Positions 1 through 9,183 are shown, counted from the stretch's first letter. The stretch: DNA of 64,000 nt from Celeribacter ethanolicus (GCF_001550095.1 NZ_LRUC01000018.1:124001-188000); one strand, 5' to 3'. Notes: generated from the letters alone by a model not told the origin. Translations and numbers: made by a program.

Positions 1-1212
1 AAGCGCCCGCATCAAAGGCCCAACGCAATGCACCGCATCGACAGCGGCGAACCACGGCAGCGCCGCGAGGCCTTCGTGAATCGCCCGCTCCTTTACGCCG
101 AGTTCCAGCATATCGCCCAGAATGGCGATCCGGCGACCGGTGTCATGCGGCTCGGCCTTGGCCAGAACTTCGAGTGCTGCGGCCATGGAGGTCGGGTTGG
201 CGTTGAACGCATCGTCGATCAAATCGACCGGCGCGCCGACGGCAAGCTGAACCTGCTCGCGCGCACCGCGGCCCTCGGGCGGAGCCCAGAGCACCAGATC
301 GGCGGCAGCTTTTTCCAGATCGAGCCCCAACGCATAGGCCACCGCGAGGCAGCCCACGGCATTGGCGGCGAAATGCCGCCCGGCAGTGGAGAGGCGAAAC
401 TCCAGATGTGTCGTGTCGATCACGGCGGAGCCTTGGGTTGCGCCATCGGACAGCTCAACAGAGGTGAGCTGCGCCGCACAGGCCTCGTCCTCGCCAAAGC
501 GGATCGTGTCGCCATCCCAAGCGGCGGCAAGGATGTCGGAGACCTCCAGATCGCCGTTGAACACGGCCACGCCACCCGGCACAAGCCCTTTGAAAATATC
601 GGATTTTTCCCGCGCGATACCTTCAAGACTTTCAAACGCCGCCATATGAGCGGGGGCGACCGTGGTGATCATCGCCACATCGGGACGGGCAAGTTTCGCC
701 AGAGGCGCGATCTCGCCGGGGTGGTTCATGCCGATCTCGATCACAGCAAAGTCCGTGTCGGCTGGCATGCGGGCGAGCGTCAGTGGCACGCCCCAATGGT
801 TGTTATAGCTGGCCTCGGCGGCGTGGGTTTTGCCCTGCCCGGAGAGGATCGCGCGGAGCATTTCCTTGGTCGAAGTCTTGCCGACGGAGCCTGTGACCCC
901 GATCACCTTGCCGGTCATGCGCGCGCGCGCAGCAGCACCCAAGCGCTCCAAAGCGGGCAGCACCTCGTCCACGATCAACAGCGGCGCGTCTGCCGTGACA
1001 CCTTCGGGAATGCGCGACACCAGAGCGGCGGCGGCACCTTTGTCCAGAGCTTGTGCAACAAACTCATGGCCGTCTCGCACATCTTTGAGGGCGACAAACA
1101 AATCGCCCGGCTGGATCGTCCGCGTGTCGATGGAGACACCCGAGATATCAAACGCTTGTGTCGCCCGCCCGCCGGTGGCCTTGGCCGCTTCTTCCGAGGT
1201 CCAGAGCGCCAT
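1..1212 (-). CDS. murF: UDP-N-acetylmuramoyl-tripeptide--D-alanyl-D-alanine ligase MurF (3' end cut by window)
   Basis: Adds D-Ala-D-Ala to UDP-MurNAc-tripeptide in the cytoplasm, the last soluble ligation step of the peptidoglycan precursor. About 404 residues are visible in frame with no stop; the C-terminus lies outside the window. The N-terminus shows the Mur ligase catalytic domain, with an ATP-binding P-loop GVTGSVGKTS at about residues 105-114, and later the segment DDAFNANPTSM typical of MurF. The ATG at 1212 overlaps the murE stop (TGATG), a translational coupling normal in the dcw operon. MurE immediately upstream makes its substrate. Family call is secure; only the truncation is notable. 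Confidence 0.95.
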   Translation of the reverse strand, partial: MALWTSEEAAKATGGRATQAFDISGVSIDTRTIQPGDLFVALKDVRDGHEFVAQALDKGAAAALVSRIPEGVTADAPLLIVDEVLPALERLGAAARARMTGKVIGVTGSVGKTSTKEMLRAILSGQGKTHAAEASYNNHWGVPLTLARMPADTDFAVIEIGMNHPGEIAPLAKLARPDVAMITTVAPAHMAAFESLEGIAREKSDIFKGLVPGGVAVFNGDLEVSDILAAAWDGDTIRFGEDEACAAQLTSVELSDGATQGSAVIDTTHLEFRLSTAGRHFAANAVGCLAVAYALGLDLEKAAADLVLWAPPEGRGAREQVQLAVGAPVDLIDDAFNANPTSMAAALEVLAKAEPHDTGRRIAILGDMLELGVKERAIHEGLAALPWFAAVDAVHCVGPLMRAL

Positions 1213-2684
1213 CACAGCGCCCCGTCCAGCGCCGAGACCGCCAGAGAGGCCTGTTCCACATCGTCAAACGGGTAGACCGTATCGCCCACGGTCTGGCCGC
1301 TCTCATGCCCCTTGCCGCAGATCAGCAGAGCATCGCCGGGTTGCAGCGCATCGACGCCTCTGAGGATGGCTTCGGCGCGGTCCCCGACCTCCATCGCCTC
1401 GGGCGCACCAGCCAGAACCTCCGCCCGGATCGAGGCCGGGTCTTCGGAGCGCGGGTTGTCATCGGTCACGATCACCAGATCGGCGTTTTCCGCAGCGGCC
1501 TTGCCCATCAGCGGGCGTTTCGTCTTGTCGCGATCCCCGCCCGCGCCGACAATGGCAATGATGCGGCCCATGACATGGGGCCGGAGCGCCGTGATCGCGG
1601 TCGAAACCGCGTCGGGCGTATGGGCGTAATCGACAAACACCGCCGCGCCATTGTCGCGCGTCGCGGCATGTTGCATCCGGCCCCGCACGCCCACCAGCTC
1701 GGGCAGGCAGGAGAACACCTCTTCCGGATCCGCCCCGGAGGCCATGACGAGCCCGGCAGCGGCCATGACGTTTTCAGCCTGAAACCCGCCGATGAGATCG
1801 AGGCGGATCTGATAGATATTGCCAACGAAATCGACGCGCAGGTCCTGCCCGGTGGCATCAAACCGCTGGCCGACGATGCGCAGATCGGCGGCATCCGAGC
1901 GCCCGACGCGCATCACGTCGATGCCGCGCTCGGCGCAAAGCCCCTCGACCTCCATGCCTCTGGCATCGTCGATATTCACGATCGCCACGCCGTCTTCCGG
2001 CAAAACGCGGGTGAAGAGCCCGGCCTTGGCGGAGAAATAGGCCTCGAACGTGGCGTGATAATCCAGGTGGTCCTGGGTGAAATTGGTAAAGGCGGCGGCG
2101 GTGAGGCGGACGCCATCGAGACGGCGCTGCGCCAGACCGTGCGAGCTTGCCTCCATCGCGCCATGGGTGACACCGGCGTGGGCGGCCTCGGACAGCATAC
2201 GGTGCAGTGTGATCGGCTCCGGCGTGGTGTGCGGGCTCGGCGCCTGCCAGTCGCCCTCGACGCCGGTGGTGCCGACATTGATCGCGCGCGCGCCCAGAAG
2301 TTGCCAGATCTGGCGGGTGAAGGTGGCGACCGAGGTCTTGCCATTGGTGCCGGTGACGGCGACCATCACCTCTGGCTGCACACCGTAATAAAGGGCTGCC
2401 GCATAGGCCAGCGCCTGACGCGGGTCTTCAACCACGACCAGCGCCGGCTCGTATTCGGCAATCGCTCCGGCGGCGATGCGCGCGCCTTCCGGATCGGTCA
2501 GAACCGCACGCGCGCCCATCGACAGGGCCATCGGCAGATATTCCGCGCCATGCGCCCGCGCCCCGGGAAGCGCAGCAAAGAGGTGCCCCTCCTCAACCTT
2601 GCGGCTGTCGACGGACAGGCCGGTGATCTGCGCCTCACGGCCGCTTTGGGCGGTCAATCCGAGTTCCGAAAGAGATTTCATCAT
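1212..2684 (-). CDS. murE: UDP-N-acetylmuramoyl-L-alanyl-D-glutamate--2,6-diaminopimelate ligase MurE
   Basis: Attaches meso-diaminopimelate to UDP-MurNAc-L-Ala-D-Glu using ATP. The 490-residue protein has normal family length, a P-loop TGTNGKTS at about 111-118, and a DNPR motif near residue 410 that marks the enzymes specific for meso-diaminopimelate rather than lysine. The N-terminal UMP-binding domain begins with the SVDSR segment. It lies 15 bp downstream of ftsI and its stop overlaps the murF start, so it is part of the minus-strand dcw operon. Nothing is odd about it. Confidence 0.96.
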   Translation of the reverse strand: MMKSLSELGLTAQSGREAQITGLSVDSRKVEEGHLFAALPGARAHGAEYLPMALSMGARAVLTDPEGARIAAGAIAEYEPALVVVEDPRQALAYAAALYYGVQPEVMVAVTGTNGKTSVATFTRQIWQLLGARAINVGTTGVEGDWQAPSPHTTPEPITLHRMLSEAAHAGVTHGAMEASSHGLAQRRLDGVRLTAAAFTNFTQDHLDYHATFEAYFSAKAGLFTRVLPEDGVAIVNIDDARGMEVEGLCAERGIDVMRVGRSDAADLRIVGQRFDATGQDLRVDFVGNIYQIRLDLIGGFQAENVMAAAGLVMASGADPEEVFSCLPELVGVRGRMQHAATRDNGAAVFVDYAHTPDAVSTAITALRPHVMGRIIAIVGAGGDRDKTKRPLMGKAAAENADLVIVTDDNPRSEDPASIRAEVLAGAPEAMEVGDRAEAILRGVDALQPGDALLICGKGHESGQTVGDTVYPFDDVEQASLAVSALDGAL

Positions 2685-2699
2685 GGCCGCGCCCTTCCC

Positions 2700-4502
2700 T
2701 TAATGCGTCGCGGTCAGTGTTAGCCCAGCTTGCGAGGGGGTTTCAATCTCGGGACGCAGCCCCATGAGCGGTGCGGTGCGACGGATCACCTCGCCCGCCA
2801 CGGGAACGGCGGTCCAACCGGCGGTGCGGCGCGGTTTCGGCCCGGAGGTCTCCACCGCCTCGTCGAGCGTCACGATCAACACATATTTCGGATCGTCCGC
2901 CGGGTAGACGGAGGCAAAGGTGTTGATGGTCTTGTCGTCGTAATAACCGCCCGTGGGTTTCGGCTTGTCGGCGGTGCCGGTCTTGCCGCCAATACGATAC
3001 CCCGGCACCTCGGCAAAGGAGGCCGTGCCCGCCGGATCGGCCACCACGGCGCGCAGCATCTCGCGCGCCGCCGCCGAGACGTCTTCGCGCACGATGCGCT
3101 CGCCCGGCGCGACATAGCCGTCGCGTTTGAGCAGCGTCGGGGTAACTTTCGTGCCACCGTTCAAGAGCGTGGAGTAGGCCGTCGCCAGATGCAGCGGCGA
3201 GGCGGACAGACCGTGACCGTAGCCGATGGTCAGCGTCGAGAGCTCGGACCAGTTGGGCGGCAGAAGCGGTTTGCCGGTGGGCGCCTCAGCCAGTTCTACC
3301 GTGGTCGGTTCGAAAAAGCCCAAGGACTTTAGGAAAGCCTGTTGCCGCTCCACGCCGATCTGCTGCGCCACATGGGCGGTCGCGACGTTGGAGGATTTGA
3401 CGATCATCCCCCTGAGCGACAGGAAGGGGCCGTAATTGTGGCCCTCGAACTCGCCGATCCTGAACTTTCCCCAGCGAAACGGCGGGGTGGCGGGGATTTG
3501 CGTGTCCGGGGTTGCAAGACCAAGCTCCATGGCCTGGGCGGCGGCAAAGATTTTGAAGGTCGAGCCAAGCTCATAGACCCCCTGCACCGCACGGTTGAAC
3601 CGCGGGTTGGCACTCGGGTCCTTGCCCTCGAAAAACTCGGGACGCGAGTTCGGGTCGAAATCCGGCAGGGACACCAGGGCAATGATCTCGCCGGTGTGAA
3701 CGTCCATCATCACCGCGGCCGCGCCCTTGGCGCCGAGCATGCGCATACCGCCATCGAGCACTTCGCGCACCGTCGACTGCACCGTCAGATCGAGCGACAG
3801 TTGCAGCGGCGCATCGCCATTGGCCGGATCGCGCAGATAGGCGTCCATCTGTTTCTCGATCCCGGCCTGACCGACGATCTCGGCGCTCATCACGCCCTCG
3901 CGGCCGAATTTCGTGCCGCCCAGAACGTGGGCGGCCAGCTTGCCATTCGGATAGAGCCGCTCCTCGCGCGGACCGAACAGAAGCCCCGGCTCGCCGATGT
4001 CATGCACGGCCTGCTGTTGCTCGGGGGCGATTTTCTTCTTGATCCAGAGGAATTTGCGTTTGCCGGTGAAATCGCGGATCAGCCGCTCGCGGTCGAGATC
4101 GGGGAAGATGCGCACCAGCTCCTCGGCGGCGTGGACCGGGTCGATCATCTCCTGCGGCTGGGCGTAGAGCGAATTGGTCACGCGGTTGGTCGCAAGGATA
4201 CGGCCATTGCGGTCGACGATGTCGGCGCGCTGCGCGAGGATCGGCGTGCCGGAGGCCTCGGCGCGCGGTTCCTCGGGGACGGTGGCGGCCACCTGCCCCA
4301 TGCGCGCGCCCACGACGACGAAGGCGGAGACGAAACACAGGCCCAGAACCAGAAGCCGCCCCTCGGCCCGAAGGCGGGAGCGGTCGCGCATTTCCTCGTG
4401 ACGCAGGCGCAGGTTCTCGCGCTCGATGGCGTCGGGATTTTCGCCCCGGGAGCGGGCGGTCAGGACGCGGGCCAGGGGGCGAAGCGGGGTGCGGATACTC
4501 AT
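2700..4502 (-). CDS. ftsI: Division-specific penicillin-binding protein / peptidoglycan transpeptidase FtsI (PBP3)
   Basis: Septal class B penicillin-binding protein that cross-links peptidoglycan at the division site. I place the start at the ATG at 4502, which overlaps the ftsL stop (ATGA) and gives 600 residues; a longer reading would run through ftsL. One membrane anchor sits at about residues 49-66. The transpeptidase motifs are present: SxxK (S314-TFK), SSN at 371-373 and KTG at 508-510. The order ftsL-ftsI-murE is standard. The C-terminus has no extra domain. Confidence 0.95.
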   Translation of the reverse strand: MSIRTPLRPLARVLTARSRGENPDAIERENLRLRHEEMRDRSRLRAEGRLLVLGLCFVSAFVVVGARMGQVAATVPEEPRAEASGTPILAQRADIVDRNGRILATNRVTNSLYAQPQEMIDPVHAAEELVRIFPDLDRERLIRDFTGKRKFLWIKKKIAPEQQQAVHDIGEPGLLFGPREERLYPNGKLAAHVLGGTKFGREGVMSAEIVGQAGIEKQMDAYLRDPANGDAPLQLSLDLTVQSTVREVLDGGMRMLGAKGAAAVMMDVHTGEIIALVSLPDFDPNSRPEFFEGKDPSANPRFNRAVQGVYELGSTFKIFAAAQAMELGLATPDTQIPATPPFRWGKFRIGEFEGHNYGPFLSLRGMIVKSSNVATAHVAQQIGVERQQAFLKSLGFFEPTTVELAEAPTGKPLLPPNWSELSTLTIGYGHGLSASPLHLATAYSTLLNGGTKVTPTLLKRDGYVAPGERIVREDVSAAAREMLRAVVADPAGTASFAEVPGYRIGGKTGTADKPKPTGGYYDDKTINTFASVYPADDPKYVLIVTLDEAVETSGPKPRRTAGWTAVPVAGEVIRRTAPLMGLRPEIETPSQAGLTLTATH

Positions 4503-4855
4503 GGCTCGATGGCCTCCAGAGAGCCGACCACATCGACGGAGTCGGTCAGATCCAAAATGAGATCGTCTTCCTGCGGAAAGGCGATCTGGTCGACCCGCCC
4601 GAATTGTTCCGGCTGGAAGGGCAGAAGACCGAGACGGTCGTAATTGATCGCGGCGAGATCGCGCAGGCGGTCGGGACGGTTGAGATAGGCCCATTCGGCA
4701 TTGAGCACGGCCAGCTCTTCGCGTTGATGTCCGATGTCGCGCTGGATCTGGCTGATCTCGCGCAGCACATGCTGGGTCGCGTAATTTTCCCGGTAGGCCC
4801 AGACGCCGAGCATCATGACCACCAGACCTGCCAATATCAGATAAACCCCACGCAT
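4499..4855 (-). CDS. ftsL: Cell division protein FtsL
   Basis: Small bitopic divisome protein that in other bacteria forms a complex with FtsQ and FtsB and helps activate FtsWI. The 118-residue product has one N-terminal membrane segment (about residues 5-20) followed by a periplasmic helical region compatible with a coiled coil (about 27-55) and an acidic tail. Identification rests on size, topology and position between rsmH and ftsI, because FtsL sequences diverge strongly. The stop codon overlaps the ftsI start, suggesting translational coupling. Confidence 0.85.
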   Translation of the reverse strand: MRGVYLILAGLVVMMLGVWAYRENYATQHVLREISQIQRDIGHQREELAVLNAEWAYLNRPDRLRDLAAINYDRLGLLPFQPEQFGRVDQIAFPQEDDLILDLTDSVDVVGSLEAIEP

Positions 4856-4869
4856 CTCTTACCCTTGCC

Positions 4870-5862
4870 TCACGAGACCGACCTCAAAACAGGTTTCGGC
4901 AGGCCCATTGCCGCACGGTCCACCGGCACTGCCGGGGCCGTGGTACGCCGACCGACCCGCAGCCGCGCCGAGCGCGCACGCGGGTTTATGTCTAGCTCGT
5001 CCGCATCGGGACCGATGGCTTTGGAGAGCTGCTCGAAACCGGGTGTTTTCACCTCTTGTTCAGGAGCATAGCGCGAGCCGCCACCACCCGTCGAGGCCCT
5101 TTCCTGAAAGAAGCGCTTGACCACCCGGTCCTCGAGCGAATGAAAGCTCACGACGGCCAGTTGCCCGCCGGGTTTAAGCGCGCGCTCGGCGGCTTCCAAC
5201 CCCTCGATGAGCTGACCGAATTCGTCGTTCACCGCGATGCGAATGGCCTGAAAACTCCGGGTCGCCGGATGGCTTTGCCCCGGTTTCTTGCGCGGCAGCA
5301 GCCGTTCGATCAGGTTCGCGAGTTGCAGCGTCGTAGTGAACGGTTCTTTTTCGACGCGGTCCTTTACGATGGCGCGGGCGATTTTGCGCGACTGTTTTTC
5401 CTCGCCGTAGTGAAACAGCACCTCGGCGATCTCCGCCTCGTCCGCTGTATTGACGAAATCGGCCGCCGTCGGCCCGTCCTGCGACATGCGCATATCCAGA
5501 GGCCCGTCTTTCATGAAGGAAAAACCGCGCTCCGGCAGGTCGAGCTGCATCGAAGACACCCCGAGATCGAGCACCACGCCGTCGAGACCCGAAGCATATT
5601 GGTCCATCTCGCCGAAGGTCCCCAGAACGAGGTCGATTTTACCGGCATAAGGCGGCTCGTTGATCCAAGTCGCGGCCATCTCATGCGCCAGCGGATCGCG
5701 ATCGACGCCGGTGACGTGATCGGCGCCCTCTGCGATCAGGCCCTTGGTATAGCCGCCTGCGCCGAAGGTGCCATCGAGCCAACGGCCCGAAATGGGTGCG
5801 CATTCGCGCAGCAACGGGTTCAGCAGGACCGGAATGTGGGGCTTTTTCTCATCCGAGGCCAT
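4870..5862 (-). CDS. rsmH: 16S rRNA (cytosine(1402)-N4)-methyltransferase RsmH
   Basis: SAM-dependent methyltransferase acting on C1402 of 16S rRNA in the ribosomal decoding centre; formerly MraW. The 330-residue product opens with [10 protein letters not shown] and carries the SAM-binding segment [12 protein letters not shown] near residue 30, then the family hallmark [11 protein letters not shown] and, near the C-terminus, [14 protein letters not shown]. It starts one base after the mraZ stop region, consistent with one mRNA. Gene order mraZ-rsmH-ftsL is the conserved start of the dcw cluster. Confidence 0.96.
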   Translation of the reverse strand: MASDEKKPHIPVLLNPLLRECAPISGRWLDGTFGAGGYTKGLIAEGADHVTGVDRDPLAHEMAATWINEPPYAGKIDLVLGTFGEMDQYASGLDGVVLDLGVSSMQLDLPERGFSFMKDGPLDMRMSQDGPTAADFVNTADEAEIAEVLFHYGEEKQSRKIARAIVKDRVEKEPFTTTLQLANLIERLLPRKKPGQSHPATRSFQAIRIAVNDEFGQLIEGLEAAERALKPGGQLAVVSFHSLEDRVVKRFFQERASTGGGGSRYAPEQEVKTPGFEQLSKAIGPDADELDINPRARSARLRVGRRTTAPAVPVDRAAMGLPKPVLRSVS

Positions 5863-5863
5863 C

Positions 5864-6364
5864 TCAGCCCTCCAGATCGTCCAGAAGGCTCAGCGGATCG
5901 AAATCCTCGCCCTGCTCTTCCAACCATTTCTCGGAGATCATCGCATCGACCGCCTCGTGGGTCTCCGGCTTCCAGATCTCGAAGGTTTCGCCCATGCCGG
6001 CGAAATAGGCCACGCCGTCGAGCGCGATCTTGTCACGCAGCGGCTGCGGCAACACCAGACGGCCATCGTTGTCCACCTCGGTCGGGCGGGCACGGTTGAG
6101 AATCATGCGCTCCATGATCTTGCGCTTTTCCGAGCCGCGCGGCAGGCGCGCGATGTCGGAGGCCAGCGCCCGATAGCCCTCGTAAGTATGCACGATCAGT
6201 TGTTTTTGTTTGTCGTGGCCATAGACGATGACCATGCGGGGACGGCCGGTTTCCGCAGCCAGAGGATCGCCAAGCTCGAGTTCGCGACGAAAATCGGCGG
6301 GGATCGACACGCGTCCCTTTCCGTCCACCTTAAAGGTGTGTTCGCCGATGAACATGCCAACCAA
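5864..6364 (-). CDS. mraZ: Transcriptional regulator MraZ
   Basis: DNA-binding autoregulator of the dcw operon and first gene of the cluster. The 166-residue product has two SpoVT/AbrB-like halves, each with a DxxGR-type motif: [10 protein letters not shown] near residue 13 and [10 protein letters not shown] near residue 96. The start is decided by the ribosome binding site: AAGGAG lies 7 bases before a TTG at 6364, whereas the first ATG (6355) is 16 bases away from it, so I use TTG. In E. coli MraZ binds TGGG repeats of about 10-bp period; similar repeats occur far upstream here (6796-6966). Confidence 0.93.
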   Translation of the reverse strand: MVGMFIGEHTFKVDGKGRVSIPADFRRELELGDPLAAETGRPRMVIVYGHDKQKQLIVHTYEGYRALASDIARLPRGSEKRKIMERMILNRARPTEVDNDGRLVLPQPLRDKIALDGVAYFAGMGETFEIWKPETHEAVDAMISEKWLEEQGEDFDPLSLLDDLEG

Positions 6365-6416
6365 GTGGCGGCTCCTTTACTGTCCCTGCCCCGTCATGAG
6401 GCCTTTTAAGCGAAAC

Positions 6417-6450
6417 GGCGGAATGAGCTGCTGCCACCGCTCAATCCGCC
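6417..6450 (-). promoter_or_regulatory. Stem-loop in the mraZ 5' leader
   Basis: An inverted repeat of 11 pairs with one A-A mismatch (GGCGGA-A-TGAGC against GCTCA-A-TCCGCC, 10-base loop) lies about 55-85 bases before the mraZ start. A second short dyad, CCCGATATTTCGGG, follows near 6460-6473. It lacks a U-tract on either strand, so it is not a normal terminator. I infer a structured leader; no riboswitch family is recognised. Confidence 0.45.
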
Positions 6451-6795
6451 GCCCTCGTCCCGATATTTCGGGCTGTCCGGACTGCGCGCGCCACCTGGGG
6501 GGATGTCTGCTCGCTCGCGCGCCGGATCTCTTTGTTCCGATGAGGCTGGGTGCCTGTATGAACCTGACTTATGGGTCTTTATTCGCGGTCTTGGATGCGC
6601 CGCTCATTCCCGTCTCATCGCGTAAAGCCAAGATGCCACGGGAATTCATGGTAATCAACGGATATTTTCTCCACAGCCCCCAAATCTTGCTTTCCAGGAC
6701 AGGGCGAATCTAGGTATAGAAACGCCCCTCACGAAATTGAGAGCACATATAGGCAAACAAAGCCTAAATTTAACCACATTTAGTGGTCGCATTTT

Positions 6796-6966
6796 CCCAT
6801 GAGTTTTCCCAAGGAAGTTTCGATAAATCCACAGAATTCACAGGGTTCTCCACAAATCCACCGAGTTATCCACAGGATTGTGATTCGCATTGAAGATTGC
6901 GACCATGATTTCCCGGAAGTTCCATGAAGTCCCACCACTCACCCCTGACCTGTACCATGAAATCCC
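6796..6966 (-). promoter_or_regulatory. Probable MraZ operator repeats
   Basis: Three copies of a 12-mer, CCATGANNTCCC on the plus strand, start at 6903, 6922 and 6955, with a stretched variant at 6797-6810. Read on the minus strand, 6903-6934 becomes GTGGG-ACTTC-ATGGA-ACTTC-CGGGA-AATC-ATGG, i.e. GGG/TGG triplets every 9-10 bases. This matches the roughly 10-bp periodic TGGG repeats bound by MraZ in E. coli. The array lies about 430-600 bp before the mraZ start, implying a long leader or a distal promoter. Confidence 0.5.
6825..6874 (+). promoter_or_regulatory. Tandem DnaA-box-like nonamers upstream of mraZ
   Basis: Five closely packed nonamers occur: AAATCCACA (6825), GAATTCACA (6834), TTCTCCACA (6846), AAATCCACC (6855) and TTATCCACA (6866). 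The last matches the strong DnaA box exactly. Further near matches are TTAACCACA near 6770 and TTCTCCACA near 6667. The same bases read on the minus strand give GTGGA repeats that could be degenerate MraZ sites, so the binding protein is uncertain. The wider gap 6365-7020 holds no gene I can support. Confidence 0.45.
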
Positions 6967-6974
6967 GAAACACA

Positions 6975-6999
6975 AAAAAGGGGCCCGAAGGCCCCTTTC
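6975..6999 (-). terminator. Intrinsic terminator of the TonB receptor gene
   Basis: Stem GGGGCC/GGCCCC (6981-6986 with 6991-6996), tetraloop-like cgaa, and on the minus strand a run of six U directly after the stem. It starts about 20 bases after the stop of the receptor gene at 7021. Confidence 0.85.
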
Positions 7000-7020
7000 C
7001 GTCGTCACATCGCTCCGGGA

Positions 7021-9000
7021 TCAGAAATCCAGCGTCAAGGACAGACTCACCGTGCGCCCCGAGGCATAGGCCGGGTAGACCGTCCGGGTGGCGCTGATCT
7101 CGCGATAGACATAACTCGAACGCTCGTAATAGGTTTCATCGAAGAGGTTATCGACCCCGAGCCGAACCTTAGCCCCTTCGATCTGCGGCGGCTGCCACTC
7201 GGCATAGGCATTGACCACCGTGTAGGAGGCATGCGCCTCATAACCCGCGCTTTCCATCAGATCGTCATCGAGCTTACCGGCCCACTCCACGGTCGCGCCG
7301 AGCGTCATATTCGCCGCAGGCAGTTCCTGATCGACGTAAAGCGTCGCCACATCGCTCACCGGCATCACCGTACCGCCATCCGGGATAACGAAATCGCCGT
7401 CCTCGGTCACGTCCGCCTTGGTATAGCTCGCACCGAGCCGCCCGGAACCCCAGTTGTACTGGCCGTTCAGCGTCACCCCCTTGGAACGCACCTCACCCGA
7501 GTTGTTGACCTCGTCATTGCTCGAATCGTAATTCGCCAAATCCTTGATCTTCGTATCGAAATAGGTGATCCCGCCGGAAAAGTCGCCAAGACTTCCATTG
7601 AAACCGAGCTTGAAGTTGGTCGCAGAGCCAGCCTTGTAATCGGCGTCGAAGTCGTAATCCCGGGCATGCATCAATCCGAATTCGCCGATGTCATAGCCCA
7701 GCCAGGTGCGCGACCCACCCGCGAAGACCTCGAGACCGGGGACGATCTCATAAGATACGGTCGCATTGGCGCTCAGCCCCGTGTCGTTGAAGGTCTGGCC
7801 ATCCATATCCTCGAGACGATGATAATCGGCCCGAAGCCCGGTCGAAAGGTCGATGCCGCTGGCGAAGGCGAACCGCCCCTGCGCGAAGGCACCGATCTGC
7901 TTGGTGGTCAGCTTCTGGAGACGCGGCGTGTTGGCGACATCGCCGTAATTGTCGATGCTGTAGTCGGTCTGCGCGAAATCGAGTCCGGCGGTGATCGTGC
8001 CGGCATCGAGGGTGAAGGTGTTCTTCACCACCCCGCCGATGGCATCGTCATCGAGGACCATGTCGCCATTGCGCCCACCGACGACATAGTTCGGACGCCA
8101 GTAATCGTTCTGCGTGGCATAGATCATAACCTCCGGGTCCCACAGGTCCGTGGGCGCGGTGGACGTGTATTTCAGACTGATCGTGTCACGCGTCACGTCG
8201 AGCGGATAGACCGTGTCGTCATGGTTGAGATCCATGTTCATCTTGATCACGCGATCGGCATCATCCTCGGAGCGCTCATAGGCGAGTTCGAGCCGCGAGG
8301 TGCCGAATTCATAGCCGAATTTCGACAGAATGCCCTTGGCCGCCGGTTCGGTGCCCGGCATTTCCTCACCATTCCCGGCCTTGTAATTGTCGCCGTCCTG
8401 CGCGTGGATCATCACCATCCAGTCGACCGCACCATAGACGCCGAAGCTCGCCAGCGAGCCGGAAAGCCCCTGCCCGTTGTCGCCATAGGTCAGGTTCACG
8501 CGCCCGCCCGCGACCTCGCCCTCGGCCAGCAGATCGAAGGCCGAAACGGTCTCATAGCGCACCGCACCCGCGGCCGCGGCAACGCCCGCGTCGGCGGCGG
8601 CGGCGCCCGCCTCGACCTCGACGGATTTCAGGAAAGCCGGATCGACGACGTTGGAGCCGGTGTGGTGCCAGCTTGTGCCCCCTTGCGGGACCCCGTCGAC
8701 CGTCACGGCCAGATTGGATTGTTCCATGCCGAACACGTGGATCCGCTTCGACGGGCCCGCGCCGCCCGAGACCGTCACAGCGGATTCGCGGGCGAAAAGT
8801 TCAGAAACGTTTTGTGGCTGCAGGGCTTCGAGTTCCTCTTCGGAAATCAACGCTCCCCCGGTGGCTTCGACGTTTTCCTGCCCCTCATCGACGAGAGACA
8901 CGGTGATCATATCCAGTTCAAATGCATCCTGAGCAAAACCAGCAGATGCAAACGCGGCGTAAGACACGCCGCACAGCGCCACAAAACGCGCCATAGTCAT
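7021..9000 (-). CDS. TonB-dependent outer membrane receptor
   Basis: Outer-membrane beta-barrel transporter powered through TonB, most likely for an iron chelate, haem or another metal-organic ligand. The 659-residue protein has a signal peptide ending near AGFAQ (about residue 24), a likely TonB box in DMITVSL just after it, a plug domain to about residue 150 containing IHVFGMEQSNLAVTVDGVPQ and GTSWHHTGSNVVDP, and a barrel ending in the aromatic terminal strand VSLSLTLDF. The substrate cannot be read from sequence. It is a single gene with its own terminator; an AT-rich dyad 80-92 bases upstream could be a metalloregulator site. No periplasmic or ABC uptake genes are adjacent. Confidence 0.9.
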   Translation of the reverse strand: MTMARFVALCGVSYAAFASAGFAQDAFELDMITVSLVDEGQENVEATGGALISEEELEALQPQNVSELFARESAVTVSGGAGPSKRIHVFGMEQSNLAVTVDGVPQGGTSWHHTGSNVVDPAFLKSVEVEAGAAAADAGVAAAAGAVRYETVSAFDLLAEGEVAGGRVNLTYGDNGQGLSGSLASFGVYGAVDWMVMIHAQDGDNYKAGNGEEMPGTEPAAKGILSKFGYEFGTSRLELAYERSEDDADRVIKMNMDLNHDDTVYPLDVTRDTISLKYTSTAPTDLWDPEVMIYATQNDYWRPNYVVGGRNGDMVLDDDAIGGVVKNTFTLDAGTITAGLDFAQTDYSIDNYGDVANTPRLQKLTTKQIGAFAQGRFAFASGIDLSTGLRADYHRLEDMDGQTFNDTGLSANATVSYEIVPGLEVFAGGSRTWLGYDIGEFGLMHARDYDFDADYKAGSATNFKLGFNGSLGDFSGGITYFDTKIKDLANYDSSNDEVNNSGEVRSKGVTLNGQYNWGSGRLGASYTKADVTEDGDFVIPDGGTVMPVSDVATLYVDQELPAANMTLGATVEWAGKLDDDLMESAGYEAHASYTVVNAYAEWQPPQIEGAKVRLGVDNLFDETYYERSSYVYREISATRTVYPAYASGRTVSLSLTLDF

Positions 9001-9079
9001 GAGATATCCCCTCTTGTTGTGCGATATTTGAGGAGCTACGGGACCAGAGATTGATTCACAAGTATTTTTGTCGGGAATT

Positions 9080-9092
9080 TATCATATTGATA
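9080..9092. promoter_or_regulatory. AT-rich palindrome upstream of the TonB receptor (candidate operator)
   Basis: Perfect dyad TATCA-TAT-TGATA in a strongly AT-rich patch (9060-9115), 80-92 bases before the receptor start. Receptor genes of this type are usually repressed by Fur, Irr, RirA or Zur proteins. The dyad does not match a known box well enough for me to name the regulator. Confidence 0.35.
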
Positions 9093-9183
9093 GATATTGA
9101 ATTTTCATAACCTCAACCGAAATCGACCGCTTCGCCCCATAAAAACACATAAAAACTGTAAGGTATGACGCAAGACAGAAGAA

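Noticed and set aside
6540-6713. Short plus-strand reading frame (about 57 codons) in the mraZ upstream region.
   Set aside because: No ribosome site, no family pattern, and it lies in a leader/regulatory region on the opposite strand.
6660-6880. Chromosomal replication origin from the DnaA-like boxes.
   Set aside because: No dnaA, gidA, hemE or other origin-linked genes nearby, and no AT-rich unwinding region next to the boxes; regulation of the dcw operon is a simpler reading.
6365-7020. RNase P RNA or another structured RNA gene upstream of mraZ.
   Set aside because: None of the conserved RNase P core sequences is present; only hairpins and repeats are seen.
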